64,000 nucleotides of DNA from Orbicella faveolata (taxonomy: Eukaryota > Cnidaria > Anthozoa > Scleractinia > Merulinidae), in the NCBI RefSeq assembly GCF_002042975.1, contig NW_018148848.1, forward strand, positions 552,026-616,025. The letters run 5' to 3'. The translations under genes and the position numbers were made by a program. Positions 12,001 through 23,613 of the stretch are shown here, in pieces. Positions within the stretch are counted from its first letter, which is position 1, and each line of letters starts with the position of its first letter. Under the pieces are notes generated by a model. That model saw nothing but the letters and a program-made list of their open reading frames with translations, made no database searches and was not told the DNA's origin.

Positions 12001-14465
12001 GGCCATTTAAGAGAGTAAACTACAGGTGGAGAATTTAATGCAATCGGTTCCAAGCCATTTACTTGTTTACATTTCTTCATTAACATGTGTGCTCACTGCA
12101 TGACGCAGTGTGACACTGCAGTATGAGTCACATGTAGAGTTAAGATGCACAGGAACAATGGACACAGTGTTCTTATGTTAAAGCTCATAATGTACATAAT
12201 AGGTTACCATTATACAATATAGGTAGCATTTTAAAAACTACAAGTAAACATTTCTACCTGCTGTTGTAATTTCCTTTCACGAATGCTGTTTGGATTGACT
12301 GAATGAGCGTCATCTTCATAAACACTGTAAACAGAGTATCAACAACACTTGAATTTACTGTACAGTAATATAACAAATTTATAAGTACATGTAATTTAAC
12401 TGAAATAAAATATATTACTGTTTTCCTACAATTCTCAAGGGTTCTCCATGCAAAAGAAACCTATTGTAATTATACGCACCAGTGCTGGAGAGTCTCCTCC
12501 ATTCTCTGAGTTTGGAATAAACTAGTGCACACACAAACATTTTTATGGAAATTTTAACACAAAATATTTCCACAGAGTTTTGTTGACGACAATGATTGTA
12601 AGTTACTGTTACTCTTGGCACTTGGGATCTTAGGATTTCAACCCTATGACACAACTGAAATAGTAATGAAATCTGCCTGGAAATATTTGATGTTTGGTTG
12701 GAACATTGGATCTACATCTATGTGTAAGGATAATGAAAAGTGTTTTAAAAAAATCTGCTGATAAACTTGCCAAATATTCTTTGCATTATGAAATTCTGGA
12801 GAGAGGTGTTAACATCAAGAGTGGAATCAGTAAAAGTAGAGTATTCACCATCAAACTACTCTAGCCAAAAATAGAAACATGACCATGTCTACCTTGGCCT
12901 AAACAAGACATCCTTGTGATTAGTCTGGCAACATCACATATCACCAACAGATATTACAAACAATGATGAGCAAAAAAATCTTACTGTTATTCTCTGGTGG
13001 TACATGTAAATGTGTTTCTCAATAAACAAAATGTTTACCAAGAAGCAGCAATACATGTATGTAGGATGTTCAAGTTATTTTTGTCCTTCAAGTGGAACAG
13101 CAGAATAAACGTGCACCGCACTCTTCGAAGTTCTTGAAAAATTGTTACTTCAATTTCAAACACGGAAGTTGCACATTCATCATATGCAGACCCAAAATAT
13201 TTTAGATTAAATGCAACACGTACAGCACTTTTTCATGTAGATCGTTCTTTGAAGCATTAAATCATAGTCATTTCATGTGCGCTGGATATTTCAAGATCCA
13301 AATAATACACTGAAAACTCACCTGTCTCGATCGCAGTGGATCTTATTGCACATTGCAAAAATTTCAACTCTGAAGCAGATTTAATTTGTAGGCCAAGGGC
13401 ACATTCTTTTCAAGAAACCACCTAATAACAATCACCTACTACATGTATCTATGCTTTTCCATCTTGGCCATCAATGAGTCGAATTTGAGCTTAATACATG
13501 AGGATTCCTACACTGTTGTTGTTGCCCAATTTTGTAACGTTTGGTCAAAATGACTCATGATCAAAGTTATGTTAGGTACACGGTAAGCTTATTAAATAGT
13601 ATATGGGAAAGCATAGGTTTACATAAAATAATTTCTTAACAATAGGCTGGAAACAACCGTTTTAACGCTTTGCAAAATCAAATGGGGTAAGCTGATCCAG
13701 TTAAACTTAACGCACACGGTGAAATTTTGCCTTCAAAGAATTCATGTTGAAGAGGACCTTCCTATCAGCTCTGGCGAGTAAAAACAATTTGTTAGAATTT
13801 TAGACGAAAATTATTTTTGCTTCAAACGAAAAAGACGGTTTTGTACTGCAATTAATGGCTGAATTACCTGAGGAGCGAAAGTTTAAATACAGACGTTTCA
13901 CTGAACAAGCAAAAAACACCTGACATTAAACCACCATTCGGTGTTTCCTTGTATCGAGGGGTTAGCAAGCTTAGTCGAAGGTTTTCCATTCACAAAGACG
14001 ATTTGCTACACAGTGGTACTAACAACACATCTAACCATAAAAAGGCTTCACATTTTGGAGAATTTAATAGAACGAAAAATCAATACACCAACAAATAAAT
14101 ACTAGAGCATCAATCTTCGAACTTCCAATATTACAATGTTCCGCCGATTGACTAAGTGAGTTAAGATACGAGTTCACTTAGAACTCCTTTTACCAAATAA
14201 CGTTCGAAAAATTCATTTCAGACACTTGTGTATGAATATTTCGAGAAAATGAAAGCAGTGCTTACCTTCCAGGAGGTCCGCCCATGGTCCAAGCGCTGTG
14301 GATGACAGGTAATAGCAAAAACTTCTTAGTCATTGCCAATTGATGTAAAACGCCATACGTTGCCAAGGGCTGCTAAGTTGCTGTAAAGCTAGCACATTAC
14401 ACCAAAACCACAAGCAAAACCACCTTATTTTGAACTTACCTGTTATGACCAAAGCTAGAAGACAT
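23..14465 (-). CDS. TUB: Tubby-like protein (TUB/TULP family), 3' end beyond window, core incomplete
   Basis: Tubby proteins bind phosphoinositides through a C-terminal core and IFT-A through an N-terminal helix, carrying membrane proteins into cilia. Exons read on the minus strand, all with AG/GT borders: 14440-14465 (ATG at 14465), 14266-14295, 12258-12324, 11099-11144, 4568-4654, 4122-4228, 1930-2124, 1284-1378, 774-888, 314-412, 23-110. Family landmarks are the basic helix ([17 protein letters not shown]), MVQAN followed by [20 protein letters not shown], then [26 protein letters not shown] and [11 protein letters not shown]. Phases agree at every junction. Exon 1284-1378 can splice in frame to 774-888, but members of this family carry about 75 more residues there (CRI...YPTYY...KRKKSK...NYLIS...GKL). 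None of these are in 889-1283, which holds the n at 1196. That loss would remove the Lys of the KxR phosphoinositide-binding pair. The final exons lie left of the window. Identity is near certain; TUB versus TULP3 is not resolved. Confidence 0.93.
654..654. other. Single n, probable contig join
   Basis: One undetermined base in the Tubby intron between exons 774-888 and 314-412. The flanking exons are adjacent in the family, so no coding sequence needs to be missing here. Confidence 0.7.
1196..1196. other. Single n, probable join hiding lost Tubby exons
   Basis: One undetermined base between Tubby exons 1284-1378 and 774-888, exactly where the family's missing core segment should be encoded. 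The 395 bp between the two exons contains nothing resembling that segment on the minus strand. Confidence 0.75.
1454..1583. repeat. Hairpin-forming inverted repeat in Tubby intron
   Basis: Arms 1462-1492 and 1545-1575 are perfectly complementary over 31 bp, extendable to about 39 bp with a two-base mismatch. The spacer is 52 bp. It could be a small fold-back element or, if transcribed, a precursor-like hairpin. It lies between Tubby exons 1284-1378 and 1930-2124. Confidence 0.85.
4868..5439. mobile_element. MITE/fold-back element with long terminal inverted repeats
   Basis: The left end starts AAGTGCCTATGAAG and the right end finishes CTTCATAGGCACTT. The inverted arms run about 115 bp each, with mismatches and a poly-T/poly-A run, and include GTCGCTTGTTATGTCTAC. 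The middle (about 4985-5325) has no convincing coding capacity. I see no clean target-site duplication, so the superfamily is left open. It sits in a Tubby intron. Confidence 0.85.
9104..9250. repeat. Short tandem repeats
   Basis: An AAGAAC hexamer is repeated at about 9104-9130. It is followed by two copies of a unit containing AAACAGTACAGTACATACAGTA at about 9193-9250. It lies in the large Tubby intron and may be the decayed tail of a retroposon. Confidence 0.6.
11310..11392 (-). repeat. tRNA-derived SINE head
   Basis: On the minus strand a box A-like stretch (TGACGTAATGGTTGGCG, 11380-11364) is followed by a box B-like GGTTTGAGCCC (11337-11327). The two are in RNA polymerase III order and at tRNA-like spacing. 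The cloverleaf is poor, so this is a SINE or tRNA relic in a Tubby intron and not a functional tRNA gene. Confidence 0.6.
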
Positions 14466-15233
14466 GATGAAGAGTATCCACGTTTTTACTGCTTGAAAAA
14501 TTCGATGATGTTTTGAATGTTACGCTCACGAAAAGGCATAAAAACAGAGTGAATTCTAATAACTATGTTCAAACAGCGGATCTTCTCAGTTTGCCAGCCG
14601 CCCTTGTTATTGGTTAGTTCCGGTCATGTGGTCAAATCGCCCGATGAAAAAATTGACAGAGAGGAATCTGGAAATGACTTAATCGCCGGAAAAAAGAGAG
14701 ATTTATTGCTTTTATAGGAATCCAAATAATTTTGTAATATTGATGAAAGGGCGAGGGTAAGCTAAATATATAATGGGGCCAAGGTTGTGTTTTGACAATA
14801 TGATGGAGTAATCCCGTTCCCAGATCGCTTTTTCCTGACGCGCTCGATAATCTTTCTTTTCTTTTCGTTTCCTGACACCGCACGTGACTCTCGCTCCATA
14901 CGAATTGATATTCCACGACCGGGAGGGGTGATATAGGCCTCCCTTTTATAACCTCAAGAGTATTTTCCCGGGAGTATTTTAGAAATGATTATAACTTAGA
15001 GGGTATGTAGCACGTTCACAAATGTTGACATGACGACATCGTTTCGTGTGGTGGTTTTAATTTATAAGCCAGCGCCATCAATAAATCCATCAATAAAACC
15101 TTATTTAAAGAGAGCAGCACATAACGGTTTGTAAAACTAATGAACTTGTTGCACTCTGAATAAAAAACAATTCAAAATTTATAAACAGTCTAATTATTTA
15201 CAAACCCTAATTAAAATCAAAAGATATATTTAA
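14466..15233. other. Tubby upstream region
   Basis: This stretch holds the presumed Tubby promoter and 5' UTR, to the right of the start codon at 14465. I see no other gene in it and no clear TATA box at the expected distance. Confidence 0.4.
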
Positions 15234-15850
15234 CAAATAAAGAAGCCTAAGACGTGAATTACACTGATAAGACACGACGGACATTTGAGACCACGAGGGA
15301 AATGTAGAAAAGACGAGCCGCAGGCGAGTGTTTTCTACATTTCTCAAGTGTTCTCAAATGTCCGGAGTGTTTTATTTAGCTCTCATTAACCGAGCAGGAG
15401 GTCTGTATGGGAGAATCTTGACCGAGGTCAGAATTCTCCCATATTGACCGACTAAGCTCGGTTAATAAGATGTTTATTATATGGCAAACAAGAACAATTT
15501 AATATGCTTAATTTAACTGGTTTGTACTAACTGACATTTTGCTCGGGAAAGGCGATGAGGCGAACTTAATTCTGCCAAAGTTTGCTCTTTACTTTTTTCT
15601 CATCAGGCTTTTTGGCACTACCATAAATAAACATTATTAAAAGAAAATAGTCAATATTTTTGCATTTTAGTTTGCAGCTTTTTCACCGCAAAATGTAACC
15701 GGTTTAGATGCCGGTCTAAATGGGAAAATCTAGACCGCTTTCAATATCGACTTCAGCCAATCAAATTCTTGAATTCGCTAGTTCCCAGTCCTTGTGAGAC
15801 ACAGCAGTATAATAACACAGTGTAATACACGGCTTAGGCTTCTTCATTTG
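15234..15850. mobile_element. Non-autonomous DNA transposon (MITE), nested inverted repeats
   Basis: Left end CAAATAAAGAAGCCTAAG and its inverted partner ending CTTAGGCTTCTTCATTTG at 15850 form arms of about 40 bp. Inside, 15388-15467 holds a second inverted pair beginning ATTAACCGAGC and ending GCTCGGTTAAT. A related fragment with CCGACTGGAGAA lies near 51890-51950. No transposase was seen, and the superfamily is unassigned. Confidence 0.7.
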
Positions 15851-16663
15851 CTATATGATATAGAGGTAATGTGGCGAAAAACAATAAAAGACGTTTTTTC
15901 TATGTTTTATACTCTGATAAAACATAGGTTTTTGACCAATCAGAGCGCGCACAAGGTCCTCCATATATTATAAAAGATTATAAGGTAAATTCTTATCACT
16001 TCCAATACTCAATCTAAAATTAATTATCTAAGGAAGGAGCAAATATCCTATCCCTACGCTGACTTTATTTAAAATGTTTATATAATACTTTCTTTAAAAA
16101 AGTTAACAGATTGAGAGGTGAGTAACTTAAGAGGGAGGCGATTCCAACATTTAGAACTCCTTACAGAAAACGTGCGGCCTCCGCATGATTAACGTTGTAG
16201 CTTGCGCATGCGCCGAGCCGTGAAACCCTCCCTTTCAGTTCAAATGATATAAGAAAATCGCGTAAATCCATGGGATGGGTATTATTTCCATCAACAAAAC
16301 AATGACAAAAGAATCAAAGAAACGAAGACCAAGACTTTTGTTTTTGTGGTGGCTCTGAGAGGAGCCGTTTTGAATGGCTCCACAAAGAGCCGTTTTAAAT
16401 TTTTCTTGAACTTTTCGTACGAGGAAGAATGATCTGTTTCTTTTATAAGTTTCTGATTTTACTAGGCTGTCGATCGAGGTCATAGAGTATGCGAGGTTTC
16501 AAAATAACTACTTTTGGAATGATAACAGTTTCATTAGACGTCAGAATTGTGACGTTTTTGTTTTTACTGCAATTTGAGTGCGTTTGAACAACACGCATTG
16601 TGTAATTTTTTTTCGGGTAATAAGGTCATTGAAACATTCGGAGGTATCCTACTCGAGAGGGAG
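15851..16663. other. Intergenic, mostly repeat-like
   Basis: It contains an imperfect palindrome around 15895-15935 and CCAATCAGAGCGCGC near 15938, a motif common in dispersed elements. An open frame on the minus strand at 16235-16483 has no recognisable domain. No gene is supported. Confidence 0.4.
16351..16391 (-). other. Two histone-mRNA-like stem-loops
   Basis: Read on the minus strand, 16391-16376 and 16366-16351 each form a short stem closed by GGCTC/GAGCC around a small loop. The second is followed by ACCAC, resembling the 3' stem-loop of replication-dependent histone mRNAs. No histone reading frame precedes them, so they may be a relic or coincidence. Confidence 0.3.
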
Positions 16664-16960
16664 GCGCGGTGGCCTCATGGTTAGCGCGCTCGTCTCCGGA
16701 TCGAGCGGTCTGGGTTAGAGTCCTAGCCGGGGACATAGTGTTGTGTTTTTGGGCGAGACATTTTATGCTCACAGTGGCTCTCTCCACCCAGGTGTATAAA
16801 TGGATACCGGCGAATTTTATACTGGAGGTAACACTGCGATGGACTAGCATTCCATCCAGGGGTGAGTAGAAATACCCCTGGTAGCTTCATGCTACAGAAA
16901 CGGGGATAAGCTCCGGTCAGACGTACGGGCCAGTCGGCTCGTATGCAGATTTTACCTTTT
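16664..16960 (+). mobile_element. tRNA-derived SINE with conserved central domain
   Basis: The head reads GGTGGCCTCATGGTTAGCGC (box A-like), with a degenerate box B near 16713. The body contains GATGGACTAGCATTCCATCC and AGTAGAAATACCCCTGGTAG, a conserved-domain type of body. A diverged relative lies on the opposite strand at 51585-51800. I do not assign a named family. Confidence 0.75.
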
Positions 16961-17097
16961 TTACTGTTACCTACCTATCCGAGATACGATTTTTGTAAGT
17001 GAAATAAATCCTGGAGATTCATTTTCTGTAGTTTACATAAAAAAAAGGATTACATCATGTCAATTTGATGAACCTGTGCTCGCTACATGCACAGCGA

Positions 17098-20000
17098 CTA
17101 AAGAAGAGGACTTCGTAATTCCAGGAACTGAGCTTTCTGCCCTCTGAAAAACATGATGGCATGGAAGAATAAGCGAAACAACTGCGACAACACAGCTAAG
17201 GAAATTAGAACACAAAGACATGCAGGTGCTACCGCGATAAAAGCTAGCTCTATCCACGCAAAGACCCGAAAAACTGTTTCCACGGGACCACTGACTTCTA
17301 TTCCTTCAGAGACTAGCGATGCTTCTGCTAAGCTAAAGGTCGCGATGATAATCAAGGCGACAAGAGAGATAGTTTCACAAGCGTTGGCTATGGTGTCTCT
17401 GTAAGGTTTCTTGCACAAATGGTGCACGAATATGGCCATGCATGCAAAGTCAAGACAAAGTAGTCGCAGCATTGGGTCTGCTATGAAGGAATGCAAAACC
17501 AAGAGGACAAGACGACGTCCGATTAAAACGCTTTCCCAGTACAGTGTTCCTTCGTCGTCTTCTACGGGCTGTCGAAAAGGTGCCTGCAGAACCATTTTAA
17601 TATCCTCATTGTCTTCTTGCCATCTCCGAAGAGCCAGTTTCTTTTTGAAGCAGCATCGAATGGCCCAGTAACACAGAAGCGGCAAAGGCATAATGCATGC
17701 CAGGGCGAGCTCCTTGGTCGAGACACTCTGTTGAACCAATTTCCTTGAGCCCCAGTACAGCACGAATATGAAAGGAACAACGAACACCACGATGTAAGAA
17801 ATCAGGACATACTGCCACCACTGCCAACAATGGATGTTTCCGTCCAAGAAGAGACGAGATTCCGAGTGAACTGGAACACACTTTAACAAGCTTAAAGACA
17901 CGTCTGTAAGCCTTTCGTAACCAAGCAGCAAGGTTTCCACTCCAGCCGCCAGGTAGAGGGTGAAACGAGGAGGGCGGATATATCCAATGCAACTCAATGC
18001 TTTATGAATTAAGCAAGTTATCGAGATGCAGGTGATAGTTGCAAACACCTTCAAACTGGTAAATAGTTGTTTGGTAACTGCTGTAAGCCCAGGGAAAGGG
18101 CAACCAAATTTCTCGTTCCATGACTGTATTTTAAAATTAAATACAGAGATCAACGGACGAATGAATTTGACTCTGTTCAGTAGGTCTTCTGATGAGGTAG
18201 TGATCAGTAGCAATTCGACAATCTGGTAAAAGTAAAAGATTGTCTTCACAACTGCATGATCAAAGTGAGCCTTGCCATTACCGTTTTGCAGATCCGACAG
18301 AGCTGTATACGTGGGAGAAGTACTACCGTCCCTGCGTCGAAACCAAACAATGTTTTTCCAAAGGAATTCAAACAATAGAGGTCGTTTCAAGAGAAGAAAT
18401 GAAAGGCAGACAACGTATGCTACACTGAAGAACCAGAACAAGTAATCGTTACAGGTCTCCTTTTCTCGGCATTCAGTAGAAAACATGGCTTCTGTGTAGC
18501 CTTCACGACAGTGTCCACAAAGGATACCACTTCTGTAGCCACAGCAACTATTATAGCTCGAAATTACCTCGGATGCTATCTTTGGGCCACAATACTCGAG
18601 AGGGCAAATATTAAACACCACTGTTGGTGGATGTTTTGGCACACGGTAACCCCAGAAGTTTGGTCTTGCAACGATGCCGTGGGAGCAGTTTCCTCCGTAG
18701 GGACAAGGAAGGCATCCGTCCGTATTAACTGCAGCATCTGTGATGAAGAAAACTCTTTCCAGGCTATAAAATCCAGCTTGGCATCTCTTACAACTGGCTT
18801 TGTAATCGTCCTTTGTAAGGTTTGCAGCGTCTGTTGTTACGTTTGTCGTGCTTTGCAGAACTCGATCGAACAGGCACGTTATATTGGACGTGTCGTCTGT
18901 ACTAATTTTTATCCCGGACCTCAGATCCAATATCGTCGATAATTCAAACTTACTAGAATTTGGTTCAAAACTTGAATTGTGGATACTGAGAGATGAGTGT
19001 GATTCAAGATCAGAATAAAGAAAGGCGGATGGGTAATAACAGTGAAGCTGATGAGCTCGTGTAAATCGACTGCTGCGGAGAGAAACCGTATTATTGTTGC
19101 CAATAGAAATATCGCCGCCTCGCCCCTCGACAATGTTATCTTTGAAAGTTACATTTAAAAATCTGGTCGAAGTCTGCCATAGCCTAATTATCGACGCAAG
19201 TCCTCTGTTTTTCAAAAATATTGTATTTTGAAAATCCACTTCTACCAGATCGTTTGCTCTGAAGATTTGCTTCTCTATAGGAATCCCGGGTAGATCAATC
19301 AGTCCATCGTTACTTTCCGGATTCCTTGAAATTGCGAACAAGTTCTTATAAAAATTTGTTGCGGAGTTATTTACAAAAATTGAATTGTTCATGCGCAGAG
19401 TTCCTTTTTTGGCAGAAAAGTAAAATGCAAAACCCTTGTTAGATTGCATCGTCACGTTATCCATTGACATTGTGACCTGCTCTGACGTCATAGCAAGCAT
19501 AGGATAAGGATCTCTATCCCTGAGTGTTCCATTTATCAAGCAATGTTTCATTTGGACTGTAATCCTTCTGGAACACGCGAGGTTGTTAATAACTCTCAGT
19601 GCACTTGTTAATGTGTCATCCATTGAAAGGTTTTCAAACGACGAGTCAAAACAACCATTTACGTAAATGGCACCTCCAACGTTAGAAAAAAAATTACTTC
19701 TGCAGAAATTTACGACTCCAACTGATTTTGACTGGCGGGAAAGGATGGCTATCAAATAGCCGTCACCCCATTCAGAAAGTCTGGTTAAGACAGGGAAAAA
19801 TCTTGCATTAGCGTTTTCTTGGAAGACGCAGTCGTGAATGTGAATTTGAATTTGTGTATCACTGTCCGCGTTGAGGCTACTGATTTTTATAACCGGCTGC
19901 GGCTTATTGCGACGGAAATTAGAATGAGCAATGGATATTACCACGGGCCCTGCACTTCCAACATCGATGGCTGCCCCATTGCTGTAGAATGTGGTGTTGC

Positions 20001-21869
20001 TGACATTCAGATAGAGCGACCAACTATAGACACCGCTCCAGTTCGACTGCAAGAACAGAGCTGTGTCACAGTGGGAAAAGGTGCTGCCCAAAACTTCAAC
20101 AGAGCAAAATCCGAAACATCGAACACCACATCTGTCACGTCCGAGTTTAACAAATGACAAGTTCTTTAAAGCGACTCGCAGTTCTGTCACCTCCGAGTTA
20201 ACCGAGCTGAAAGGAGACCCTGGAAATGGTGTAGGGGCGTTTTGTGAGGGCCATTGAAACGAAATCTCACACGAAACGTTCGCTTGTGGACCTTTTGCCA
20301 ACCAGCTGGAAATGGTTAAACTTATCTTCAAAACGGGCGTAGATGAGTTGCATGTGTAGGGGTGTTTACTGGTGCCTGTTCCATCCAAGAAGAGTGATCC
20401 TTTGTTGACAACGTGTAATAATGAATGCACCAATGTCTTACAAGGGGCGTCCTGGCTGCCACAGGTCGGACCGTCGGTTCCGTTGGCTTGGGAGACGTAA
20501 ACACTATTAGTTCTTGGAGGAATAACTGTGGTAGAAAAAGAACAAGTTTAAAAAAACACTGAGCAACATATATAGATGCCCTGCCTCGAAATTACAGACT
20601 ACAGTACTGAAATGGCAGTTGGGCCGGCGATGTTCAGTTATTCGATTTTTAGATACTACAGAAAATAAATGCTACTCAATACGTAAACGGTTTGATATGA
20701 GAGTAGTTCTGCACGAAAGAGTTGTTGATAATTGAAGTTTCGACAATCTGACCGGAAGTCACCTACGACAACCTGTGCCTTAATCGAAACGTCTGTCAGC
20801 GGTTACAGTCCTTTGAAAGGGTTATCTTCACCAAAGCAATCACAGACAAATACAACTGCAAACCAAATCATTTTTATTTAATTTCAAGAAGTTTCATAAT
20901 TAAACTCTGTACTAAGGTAGGAGCTCTCGGTGAACCCCTCTATTTTAAATCTTAAAATTACGGATTTTGAACCTTCTCTTTCTCACCATTTTGTGTGACA
21001 TCGTTATTCCGATATTATTTCATTTTAAATTATTATCTCGTGCATTTCATAGTAATTTCGATTTTGCCATACATCCTTAAGGTCGAAATTGCAGGCATCC
21101 TACTTTTTACTTTCATCTACGATTTCTCCCCAATGTGAGCTTATCAATGATAGAGCGCCTGCCCGGTGTTCGGGAGGTCATGGGTTCGATTTCTGTCGGG
21201 GACTCAGATTTTTTCTTTGTCCCACGCCCGTGTCATGTTGATCAGTTCACTTTTCACATTTCATTACTGAGCCACACCAGATTCCCAGATATGCCAAAGC
21301 AGTATAATTATCTTCCCAAAGTGTGTAGGTATATTTTTAGTTATTTTAGGAAGTGTGAAGCTCTGCGCGACATCCAGTGCCGTATCAGAATCTGTTACAA
21401 CACTTAACAACGCTTAACTTCCGTGGAACATGAAATTTGTAAACTTGAGACACCTAGTCGGATCTTAATTTGCAAGCCGGCCATGATATGCATGTTCAAA
21501 TCTACCTACAGCTGTTCATTCGGGAACTATAACTGAAAAGCAGCGTAAATTGCTAAACTGCGAGTAATATCAGTGAACGGATAAGTAGAGCTGAAGAATG
21601 TCAATTTAAACCAAGCGACCTAACAAATTGTTTTAGGTAATGCTAAGACCTAAAACACAAGCAAGATACCACTCGATCGAGAAGTTGAAAATGATAGCAA
21701 GATGAGGGTCTTTTCTTTTTGTCTATATTTGGTGTACAAAATTACATATAAAGTACTATATCATTTCTGCCGTATCAAGGAAAAGTGTCGCACCTGCCAG
21801 GATGCCCACAAAACAAATCAGAAGATAGATGAGACAGCGGTGAAAGGCAGTTAATGCTTGTTTTTCCAT
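17098..21869 (-). CDS. Large secreted-end beta-helix, multipass membrane protein
   Basis: Exon 1 is 21794-21869 (ATG at 21869) and encodes a signal peptide (hydrophobic CLIYLLICFVGILA). Exon 2 is 20525-17098 in one 3428-bp piece, ending in TAG. Phases agree (G + TT = Val), giving 1167 residues. Residues about 35-600 open with YVSQANGTDGPTCG and PCKTL and carry repeated short strands with N-glycosylation sites and phrases such as 'NTTFYSNGAAIDVG', typical of right-handed beta-helix (pectin-lyase-like) folds. A Cys-rich stretch follows (CKRCQAGFY, CPYGGNC, CCGYRSGILCGHCREGY), then 8-9 hydrophobic segments and a short cytosolic tail. The layout matches uncharacterised beta-helix membrane proteins of invertebrates. 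Ligand and function are unknown, and sensing or adhesion at the cell surface is only inference. It lies in the same orientation upstream of the Tubby gene and diverges from the gene at 23614. Confidence 0.88.
21126..21420 (+). repeat. tRNA-like SINE in intron
   Basis: It has a box A-like TATCAATGATAGAGCGCC and a box B-like GGGTTCGATTTC (about 21182-21193) at tRNA spacing, followed by an unrelated body. It lies in the single intron of the beta-helix gene, in the opposite orientation to it. It reads as a SINE or tRNA pseudogene. Confidence 0.6.
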
Positions 21870-22654
21870 CTCGTCGTCACTGTACAGTACTCTACTTCAA
21901 CTGATTACTGATCACTACGTACACCAGAGAACTTGCCTTTTGTTAGAATAAGCTGAAGGAAAGGCGAGAGGCACTTTCCCTAATAAGGAGAAAACGCATA
22001 CTCTGATCATTTCAGCGAAGGGCCACTTACAAGGCGAATTTCATTTCCTTAGGGAAGACTGAAATTTCATCCCGGTTCCATCCGGTTTCAGCACCTTACG
22101 TTTTAGCAATTTTCCACTTACGAAACCCGGGTTACGAAGCAAAAAGTGGTGATATGATATGTCTCGATTTTCCTACTCCTTTATTTGGTAGCAATAAAGA
22201 GAACGACAGTGATAAATCACGTGGAATAAAAGATAGAAAACTGTTTCTTCCAAAGCGTGACGTGGTGCGGGTTAATGACAAGAAAAACAGACTTTTTGAA
22301 GACCAGGGAAAAATGAAAATTGTTCTCACGTGTACGACTCTAATAATAAATGTAAATTTATTTGAGCATCTGCGACGTTAAGCGTCCTTTAAGATAAAAA
22401 CTGATTCCTTACAGTTAATTGAATATCGAACTTTCGATCTCCCGCATATTGAAACAAGCACACGAGTGAAACAGAAAGACGACGTACATTCAAACATTAC
22501 TCGAGTGATACTACAAAACACATATGCAGAAATGCACGCATTGCCTGTAAACATTATCAATTTGAGGTCTCTACATTTGAATGTAAATGAATGTCAAGCG
22601 TTCAATTCTTACGCCCCGTCTAACTAAGTCTGAGAAATTGTAAGCGAAGTTTAC
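21870..22654. other. Upstream region of the beta-helix gene
   Basis: This stretch lies between the divergent genes starting at 21869 (minus) and 23614 (plus). No coding exon, tRNA or strong core promoter motif is evident. Confidence 0.35.
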
Positions 22655-22960
22655 ACTTTGAAAAAGCATCAAATGTTTTCGGTCCACACTAAGCCGGAGA
22701 AATTTGAAAACGCAGCAATCACTGGTCATTTTGGATCTGTGTTTGAGGAAAATGCGGGCAGGGAAATGGCATCAAGTTATCGTCACGTTAGCGTTTCGAA
22801 AAGATCCGTTTTCAAAACGTTTTCCGTTCACACTAAAAGGCAAAGCCAACGGTTCCAAATTTCTCCGGTTTAAAGAGCATTTTCGAAAAGCTCCGTTTTC
22901 GTGACGTGTTAGTGTGGACGGTAGGCCTAACCGTAGAAGTTGAATGAAGTGTGGATGGGG
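22655..22960. repeat. Dispersed repeat with inverted CCACACT/AGTGTGG ends
   Basis: It carries TCGGTCCACACTAAGCCGG near 22680 and the reverse motif CGTGTTAGTGTGGACGG near 22905-22923. In between are repeated tracts such as TTTCGAAAAG and CCGTTTTC, and GTGTGGATGGGGCCTTA follows. The pattern is that of a non-autonomous DNA element; the boundaries are approximate. Confidence 0.55.
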
Positions 22961-23613
22961 CCTTAGGTATAAACAAGCGAGATGAAGAGTGAGAGAATCG
23001 ACAGACTGTCTTACTCTTTATCCACTCTTGGTACCAGAATTTCCTATCGCTGGTACAAGATGAAACGTGGAAACATCAGGTAGTAGAGGTCAGAGTTGAC
23101 CTCGCTACCTGGAATCGTAATCCCGGTTTGGTCGTGTTCTTGAAGATTGCATCACTCCCCCAAGCCACTCAATTGATTGAGGTACGGTGACTATATAGTA
23201 ATTTACATTTATGACAGTTCAGGTTAGTGAAAGGTTGCTGTACAATATACATAAGCTCAGTAAGTTTGACTTATTTAGTATACGTTTTCAGTTGTCGAGT
23301 TGGATCGCCAACTTGTTGAAAGAGACAGGCAGGTAACAGAAACCACATCGGTTTAGTCAATTTTTAACATAGCGTTATGGTGAGTAGATATTGAACAGTT
23401 CTGGCGGTCACCACATCACGGACTTGTTGTTGACAATCACAGCTACAGATGATGAAAGCTGAGACACAATTGAGGGCGGCTTCACCACCGCAAATGTAAG
23501 AATTTAAAGCTATACGATTCAGTCGAACTGATCAGTTCGATGAATACAAAATGGTTAACATATACTTGAGCTGCACTTGTTGTACGATTGATCACGGATT
23601 TTTATATTTTAGA
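22961..23613 (+). other. Probable promoter and 5' UTR of the knottin-like gene
   Basis: A polypyrimidine-like TTTTTATATTTTAG ends at 23612, directly before the coding start, so a 5' UTR intron is likely. A possible donor (AATGTAAGAA) is near 23495. No open frame of note is present. Confidence 0.4.

Noticed and set aside
16235-16483. Minus-strand open frame of 82 codons as a gene.
   Set aside because: No domain, no splice partners, and it overlaps the stem-loop region. It reads like chance.
18511-18942. Plus-strand frame of 143 codons.
   Set aside because: Antisense shadow of the large beta-helix exon.
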